A stretch of DNA of 64,000 nucleotides from Panopea generosa (Eukaryota; Mollusca; Bivalvia; Adapedonta; Hiatellidae), in contig CM055896.1 in the NCBI GenBank assembly GCA_029582155.1, forward strand, positions 3,087,501 to 3,151,500, given 5' to 3'. Both the position numbers and the translations under genes were made by a program. Below, piece by piece: positions 57,010 to 64,000 of the stretch (the stretch's first letter is position 1; each line of letters begins with the position of its first letter). Under the pieces are notes generated by a model. It made no database searches and was not told the DNA's origin. It saw nothing but the letters and a program-made list of their open reading frames with translations.

Positions 57010-58130
57010 TAAAGGAGGAATATACCTTTTAAATTATTTTCTAAATCAGTGGAATATTTGGTATGTAATGAAACTAGAAGTAATTTCCAATTTGAATATG
57101 CTTTTTTTTCTTCGGTAAATATAACACTTCTTTACATATGACGTCCTAAACATGGCCATGTTTGGTCTTTTTGTATCCCGATTTATAGCAGCAAAATCGC
57201 ATATTTGTCGACCTCAGTCAAGTAATACCGAATGTACAGAATCGAAACACATATCACCACGTACACATTCAACGGATATATGAATTTACATATGCAATAA
57301 TTACGACGAACGCCAAATTCTGAAAATATTAGCGAAAAATGGAAATTATTATTTTCTCGATTTTTCGAAAGAAATGCTTCAAATCAAAATTACCAAAAAA
57401 CAAACTAAGCGATTTTGGAATAATTTTTATTTGATTTCTAACAATATGCTTCACAGTGAATGTGAGATTTTTAGAACAACTGACAAACTAGATTTTTTTT
57501 TATTTTTAATTATTTAACCCCACCCTACGTCAAAAAAGACGTCAGCATATTGCATAATTCTACACGTTTTCCATAAGATTTTCGGCAGTTGATTAAGGTT
57601 AAATTATTTTCTTAATCAGTGGTTCAATTAGTATATTATGAAACTAGAAGAAATTTCCAATGTCAATATGTATTTTTTGCAGCGGTCAATAGAATATATA
57701 TTTATATGTGACGTCGTAAACATGGCCATGTTCAGCCTTTTTGACGTCCCAATGTATAGCAGCAAATCGTGTATTTTTTTTTACCTCAGTCGAGTTATTC
57801 CTAATACATAGAATAGAAACATATATCACCATGTACACATTTGACGGATGTATGGATTTACAAATGCAAAAATTACGACGAACACCACATTTTGAAAATA
57901 CTAGCGAAAAACGGAAAAAAACTTCTCGATTTTTTAAAAAAAACGGCTTCAAATCAAAATTACCACAAAACCAAGCAAATTTTGCATAATTTTTTTTTTT
58001 ATGATTTTATATTATATATTGTACAATTATTGTGAGATTTTAAGAAAAATTTACAAACTAGATTTTTTATGATATTCAATTATTTAACCCTACCCTACGT
58101 CTAAAAACGCTTTAAAGCAAACGTCAACAT
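57010..58130. repeat. Diverged tandem duplication, two ~560-bp units
   Basis: Units about 57010-57600 and 57600-58130. Shared blocks in the same order: TGAAACTAGAAGTAATTTCC, TGACGTC then TAAACATGGCCATGTT, ATATCACCACGTACACATT, AATTACGACGAACGCCA, CAAATCAAAATTACCA, GACAAACTAGATTTTTT, ACCCTACGTC. Identity is far from complete. No long reading frame in common. Confidence 0.75.
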
Positions 58131-58424
58131 CGGTATAGCGTATGAGGTATACGTTTTGTGATAATTAAACAAGTTTGTTCTTACCATTATATAATTATTT
58201 TGTGCACACTAGTTATATATACTTTTGCTGTTTAGTGGCAACTAATTTGTCTATAGCATTTATGATAGCGTGTCTGTTTGGTACACGTACAAAACCATCA
58301 TTTTTTTTTCACTTATAGGGAACTGGATTCCAAAACAATATTCTCATTTCTGACTAGCTCCACAACTGCTAGTGAAACGTGGACATCACGGTTGTCAATT
58401 AGTAGAACAACAGGTCTGGCCTTT

Positions 58425-58640
58425 CTAAAGTTCGGAGCAAACTGTTACACATACATAAAATGGGCTTGAAACGATACCGTCTATGTTGAGCAGTGAAAAG
58501 CCACGATCCAGGTATATTGTCATTAATTGTACTTGGAGCATGGGCTGGGTGGAAGGGTGGCTTTTCACTGCTATAGTGGGTATTGTTTCAAGCTCATTTT
58601 ATGAATGTGTACTGAACAGTTTGCTCCACAGTGTTTTTTT
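58425..58640. repeat. Long imperfect inverted repeat
   Basis: Arms 58432-58512 and 58557-58632 share, inverted, GGAGCAAACTGTT, CATAAAATGGGCTTGAAACG-type and GCAGTGAAAAGCCAC. The loop is about 45 bp. The right arm overlaps the left end of the next element. Confidence 0.65.
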
Positions 58641-58977
58641 TCACCATTTTGGGAAGATGACCCATACCCTTGGAATTGGGAATTTTAGCGGCATTTTCAT
58701 TAACATTGGAAAAATTTTTTTGCATTTAATAAATTTATATATTGATAAAGTGTACACTTGCTTATCAGGCCATTTAATTAAATAATCAATGTCATACTAA
58801 ATTCAGAATGGGGAAAACTTTCTTTATTTTATCAAGGAAGTATGGCAAGTTTCAATTTACATTTTTGAAGCTTTCAATTGGGAATATTTTACCATTCAAT
58901 TGGGAAAAAAAGATACTATTTGCCATTGAGAATATGACCAAATAACGGCTATAAAAATGGCCGAAAAAAAAACACTG
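58629..58977. mobile_element. hAT-like non-autonomous element
   Basis: 349 bp. Ends CAGTGTTTTTTTTCACCATT and the inverse (AATGGCCGAAAAAAAAACACTG). CAGTG tips suit hAT, but I could not find an 8-bp target duplication, so the call is tentative. Confidence 0.4.
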
Positions 58978-60787
58978 TTCCAATTTGACATTATCAACGG
59001 TTTGTCGCCATGTTTAAATATTATCGAAATGAGCATGTTATTTATTTAAAGGAGTAAACCAGCACATGAAAGTCAACTTTCAGTAGCCCAAGATCTAAAA
59101 AAAAAATATAACTCAAGTCTTAGTTCATACATGTAGGCATCACACAATTCTACACGAGAAACAAAAGTAAAAAAATTTAGTTGAAAAAGCTGCCGTCAAG
59201 AAAAGCATTCGCCTTGCATATCCCAAACAAATATTAAAGTCTGCAATCTATGCTGTGGTTGGTTTTTTAGACATCGGACCAGATTGTACAACAAACAAAG
59301 CAGAATATTTTTAAAACTTTAATTATAAATAAATTAAAAACATATAAAGACATTCCTTTCTCTCAAATCTTTTACCGTCATAAAATATTCCATGTACAGA
59401 AAAGACTTCTAAAAATATAAAAACAATGAATAGTTAAAATCTTAATACCAGAAATAATTATCTCAATATTTACTACTTTTCATTCATTCATATCATTAAA
59501 ATTAAAAATGTTTCCAAAAATATGATATTTCAAAAGTATTGGAATGTAAGTAAAATGGGAACGAGAGTGAATATGAAGGTGATTTTTCGCGAAACTGAAA
59601 CAAGATGAATCTTTTCAAACATGGAAATCATTTGATTTGATGCACGAGTAGCAGAAGGCATACATTGTGAATTACAGTAAAAGACGAGATAAAAGATGAG
59701 AAGACGGACATTAAAAGAGGCATATATATATATACACTGTACAAAACAAATAAGTTGAGGTAAAGAATCAACATGCACTGATCAGTAAACTAGTGATAAA
59801 AATGTCATTTGATTTGCCAAATTAAAAATCATGGGCAGAAAATCTGTTACAACAGGTCTGCATAGAGAATTGCATGATCTGAGATTATTTCATGTGTAAA
59901 GGCAACATAGATAAATACATGACCGCATGAGCAACACCACACACTGTTACATAGATACAGGATATTAAAGCTTCTATATTTATGTACATATTTACAACAC
60001 TGAAGATCTTTGATGATATGAGTTCACATTTGCTGTTCCTTACAGAGCCAAACATTCACACACTCCATATATTCCTCATGCATTCTGCCCGGGCGTGACT
60101 GCAACATTCATACCTCGCACACAAACAATCACGATGTCTTCATTTATTACATTAGATCTGCGATAAAATGGATGTATGCTGCCTTATCTATTTATTGCAC
60201 TTTTAAGTCACTAGTAGTCGAGATATATGCACATAATGCCACATATGTTTAACCTCACAAATTGATAAAAGCGTTAAAAACACAATTTAATCTTCGACCT
60301 GATTGTGCAACTCGTCTCTGAACACATTTCGGTGGTAATTTCACAACCACAAATTGTACAAGCCCCGTTCTGGCACTTGTGTCAGCCAATTGTACATGAT
60401 CAATTAATAACAGTCTCCGCCTACAAACTGCCTCCCACCAATTACAGGACATCTCCATATTACATCACTATCTTGTCCATCAATCATAGTTCCATCAATT
60501 TTCTGCTTGCTAAACTAAAAATTTTTTTTCAAAAAGTCATTTTAAGTGCCTATCTTCCAATTTAAAATAAAAAAATAATTCATGTACCAAATATTTAAAA
60601 GTTGAGCAAGCAGACTAAGGAACTATGGGAGCTGGTAACTTGTCTGATGAGCAGTTGTAGCACTATGAACCAATGCCAGGCAGCTTGTAGGCAACCATCA
60701 ATCATATCAAAGTTGATCTACCATTGAAAGAACTTCGGTATTCAACACCACAATGTATGAATTGCGTCCATCACATCTTTTTTTTTC

Positions 60788-63700
60788 CTATGCATTCAAC
60801 AAGGTGAGGTTGTGTGGGGCAGGGTACTTGCTGAAGTTTGAAACTTGACAAAATCTGGAAATTAAGAAATAAAGTGTTCTTAAATATGGCACAAAAACAC
60901 AAAATAATGTGATTTTTCACAAATAAAAAATCGAGCTTTATAATAGCGTGGGTGTTGTTATTATAAACATTGTATCATTGAGTTGCGCATTTTTAAAGTT
61001 ATTGCATGGAAACCAAAAAAGTGTGAAGGGCAGAAATTACAATTTTTCACAAATTAAAGAGGCACAATTCTACAACACCAACAGTCACAAACCAGAAAAT
61101 CTATCTAAACCAGTGTTTTGTCATAAACATTGTATTCAAATATCAAAAGATTTGATTCAGGCATTGTTTAGTGTTTCCCCCCGGATTGAAAAAGGGCACA
61201 ATATCATATATTAAAATTACAGATATCAAGGAACTATAGAAGGATATACTTTAGTTCCTTGATGATATTGTTGTAGCATTATTAATAATAAATGATACTA
61301 TTGTAGTAGCCTTATTATTAATCAATTATAAAGTAATTGATTCAATAGTATTTGATAGTTCAAGAACCCTTATAAGATGAATATTATATTTACATAATGC
61401 TTTAATCTGTTAAAAATTTGAACCGTTTAAAGTTGGTATTTTATTTGTTGAAATAAGATGCTGAGAAACTGAGAGTATCCAACTATCCATTAATGTGCAT
61501 TTCAAATATATGTTTTTGTCCTATATAAGAATATTATTGTCATAAAAAAAAAAAAATAAAGGAGTGTTAATTAATAAATGGACAACTTGTCATATTTAAA
61601 AGTTAATACAATTGAGAAGTTTGCATTTTTAAGGTTTGATTCTGTAATTTTCATTAGATGTCTGTGTATTTCCAAATAAATATAAATTTTTATAAAAGGA
61701 AACACTAATAATCAAGTCTTTAACATCGATAATAAACAGGACCGCTTTAATCGATGCACCGATTTTTAGGATCCAACTTTAGAAGGGATCGACTTTTAGA
61801 CCGTGTTTCTCAAATTTGTTCACATGCGGTAGGCAACATCCGGGTGTTTTTTCCGTATTTTTTCTTCAATTTATGTTCAAAATAAACCATTTTAAGTGGT
61901 GATTTTATTCTAGCTTTGTGGAAATAAGATGCTAAGAAAACCCTTTACGATTTCATTGTTTTGCTTACTTGCTTAAAGACCTTACTATACACTGCGATCA
62001 GTGGCGTAGGTGACCCATAAAATGATGTGCAAGCCCATTTAGCGGGGTCTGGAGCACACTTGTGTTAATGAATCAATTGAAAGGTAATGCAGACACCTTT
62101 TTAAATCTTGTGAAAAACATTGTCAACACGTTCAGTTGCTTATCAAAACAATCCCACATGGTGCGTGTGTGTATACTGCTGGCTTCCTAGTTTGTTATAA
62201 TTGGATAGCTTGAAATGAGAACCATTCTAATGGTTCCACGTTCTATGAAAGAATAGTATGATAAAGGGATTATATTGGCAAGTAACACAAACACGCTGTT
62301 AATCCAGACTTTTCCTGTATGCAGTGTGCACAAAATAATGCTTATGTATTGACATATAACCTTTATTTACTTGAAGGTTATCAAATTAACAATAATCGAT
62401 TATTGGCCAAAACTTTAATAAGTCCCGCAATAAAGTATTGCTCAATGTCACACTGAACTCCGTAAACTTCCCGAACAAAGTCACGAAAACGATATTTGGA
62501 ATGAGTCTTCATGATGTTATCCTATGATTGATCGGAAACCCGAAAGTGATTCGCTGAAAATGGCGAACTTAAACAAAAACGTGATTTCAGAAACCCGATG
62601 TTTGCAATAAAGAGGTTATACAATTAGACACTTTAGACGCGTATATCAAGTTATAAGTGTATCTTCATGCTGGACGTGTGTATTAAGGACAGGGAATTGA
62701 AGCTAATACATGCCAATATAATCCCTTTAATCAAGTGAATACTAATATTGGAAATTACCTAACGACATGTGTAGTGTCTACGGTTCGATTAGCTAATAAA
62801 GGAACACAGTAGGGAGGTACCGTTTATTATTCACAGCGTTGTCTTATCATTGTTTATCAAAAAGGGCACTGTGGGGCGGTAATTATTTAAGCATGGTGGT
62901 ATAAGAAAAAGGAGGCACCCGTCCCACCATGCCGCTTTAGGGGGAAAACTTTTGTTACGTTACTTATTGCATGGAAACCAAAGTTTGACGATTTTTCACT
63001 AATTAAGGCCATTATAAATTGATTCCAATTTTTTCTTAAAAATGGGGAGCGGGGAAGGACTTTATTCTCATGTTTTTTCATAAAAAAAAATAATATGAGT
63101 TGGGGCGGGCAGGGATGATAATCTAACAATTAATTTATTGTGGATAAGTGAGGCAAAACTCTTCTACAACGCCAAAAGTCACAACCTCAAAAATCGAATT
63201 TAGCCTGTGTTTTGTCATAAATATTGTGTTAGAATTTCAAAAGATTTGATTCAGGCACTTGTGTGGATGGACTAATGAAATACTTACTTGTCAGTCTTGT
63301 ATTTGTCAACAACTGCCTGCTGTGGATGAGATTCAGCATTTGTATATGTTTTGTGAAGTTCTTTCAAACAGTCGACAAAGTGGCCGACCTCATAACCAGT
63401 CTTCTTTACCAAGGACTGTGGCTGCAAGAAAAATCAAATAAATAAGGCTCAACATCAAGTTTCAATCAGACAATGATTGCTCCGATGATATGTTTATAAA
63501 TTTTACCAAAAAATAAGTAAAAAAGGGATCACTCTTGTAAATTAATCAATATTGACAAATATCAAACTAAGACTATTGTTATACAGCTACACACCAAATA
63601 ATTATAAAATACATTTTTGTGTTCAATGAAAATGAATAGAACTGCTTGGCTCATTATTTTTACTAATCTAGATTGTTCTTCCCCTTTTCAATAACATTAC

Positions 63701-64000
63701 ATTTGTATAGAATATCCGCAGCCAATATTCTAGTTTCATTAACACCTACAAATTACATTTATGCCAATCGTCATGTTTAGTATGAACCACACAACCCATC
63801 AACATATAAAAATTTATATCATATCATCGTTTCATTCTTGAAAAAGTTCTTTAACTGTTGTGTTTTTTTAGAAAAATAGTATCTACATATGAGTACATTT
63901 TATATCATCATTTCCATTTATCCCATTTTGGCTGAGACCAAAGATATACTACTGACTTACCCATGGTTCCAAACCCAGTGAATATCTTGCCAGACATAAC
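60788..64000 (-). CDS. CCNA2: A-type cyclin, C-terminal part (runs off the window)
   Basis: Regulatory subunit of CDK1/CDK2 acting in S phase and G2/M. Three exons are visible on the minus strand: from beyond 64000 to 63961 (LCLARYSLGLEPW), 63421-63288 (PQSLVKKTGYEVGHFVDCLK and on to VVDKYKTD), and 60854-60788 (KFCQVSNFSKYPAPHNLTLL, stop TAG). Phases 0 and 2 join cleanly at GT-AG sites. The pattern W-P-x-S-L-x-x-K-T-G-Y ... L-H-x-T-Y ... Q-Q-x-V-x-x-K-Y-K matches the C-terminal cyclin fold of cyclin A2 (WPESLIRKTGY ... LHQTYLKA ... QQSIREKYKNSK). The cyclin box, D-box and start lie outside the window. It is convergent with EXOSC9, as in human. A or A2 cannot be separated here; most invertebrates have one cyclin A. 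Confidence 0.9.
61225..61263. repeat. Short perfect hairpin in the cyclin A last intron
   Basis: ATCAAGGAACTA pairs with TAGTTCCTTGAT across a 15-bp loop. A second small inverted repeat (AATCAATTA / TAATTGATT) lies at about 61319-61342. Confidence 0.6.
63006..63145. mobile_element. MITE, AGGCCATTATAAATT ends
   Basis: Left end AGGCCATTATAAATTGATTC; right end GATGATAATCTAACAATTAA then TTTATTGTGGA. Same family as 36858-36973. It sits inside a copy of the repeat also seen near 25250-25350 and 61000-61190. Confidence 0.65.

Larger units (their letters stand above)
54699..60787. other. Convergent intergenic stretch EXOSC9 / cyclin A
   Basis: Six kb without a recognisable exon. It holds interspersed repeats, a piggyBac-like MITE, a family B SINE, a diverged tandem duplication and a hAT-like element, listed separately. 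From about 59000 to 60787 I see no repeat family. This part probably contains the cyclin A 3' UTR; TTTATT (minus AATAAA) occurs near 60143 and 60190. A pyrimidine-rich EXOSC9 3' UTR starts at 54699. Confidence 0.5.

Noticed and set aside
58278-58785. Two frames of 63 and 100 codons
   Set aside because: They lie on the arms of an inverted repeat and a hAT-like element; composition is not protein-like.

Overview
The window is AT-rich animal nuclear DNA, most likely from a bivalve mollusc. The grounds are spliceosomal introns of about 0.1-7 kb, orthologues of vertebrate genes, and a dense mix of tRNA-derived SINEs, short inverted-repeat elements (MITEs) and minisatellites of the kind common in bivalves. 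The clade is inferred, not proven. No prokaryotic feature, CRISPR array or intact autonomous transposon was seen.

Five host genes can be read exon by exon. ATP5F1E (mitochondrial ATP synthase epsilon, minus, 2071-1192, complete, 62 aa). RBM41 (U12 snRNA-binding RRM protein, plus, 2968-11256, six coding exons, 475 aa). CWF19L2 (late-spliceosome/lariat turnover factor, minus, 39614-13712, 18 exons, 927 aa). EXOSC9 (RNA exosome ring subunit RRP45, plus, 39800-54698, 14 exons, 441 aa). The C-terminus of an A-type cyclin (minus, 60788 to beyond 64000). ATP5F1E/RBM41 and CWF19L2/EXOSC9 are head-to-head pairs, the second with only 185 bp between start codons. RBM41/CWF19L2 and EXOSC9/cyclin A are tail-to-tail. 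The convergent EXOSC9-CCNA pair is also found in human, so it is probably an ancient linkage. Three of the five genes act in RNA processing. Intron 10 of EXOSC9 has the 5' splice site and branch-site motif of a U12-type intron, the class served by the snRNP that RBM41 binds.

Region by region: 1-1190 holds a MITE and a SINE. 1192-11256 holds ATP5F1E and RBM41, with an 18-bp minisatellite (4693-5556) made from the head of a tRNA-derived SINE. 11224-11935 is a 45-bp minisatellite built from the last codons of RBM41. 12000-13700 holds SINEs and a nested MITE. 13712-39614 is CWF19L2, with introns full of SINEs and MITEs and two minisatellites that copy its own 3' splice sites (25690-26060 and 33311-34850). 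A small LTR-type element (TRIM) carrying a tRNA-like sequence in each LTR lies at 38539-38932. 39800-54698 is EXOSC9, with two further minisatellites and a decayed mariner. 54700-60787 is intergenic, with repeats and a diverged duplication. 60788-64000 is cyclin A.

The least expected theme is that at least three minisatellites were seeded from exon edges of these genes (a stop codon and two 3' splice sites), producing arrays of decoy splice acceptors or stop codons beside the real ones.
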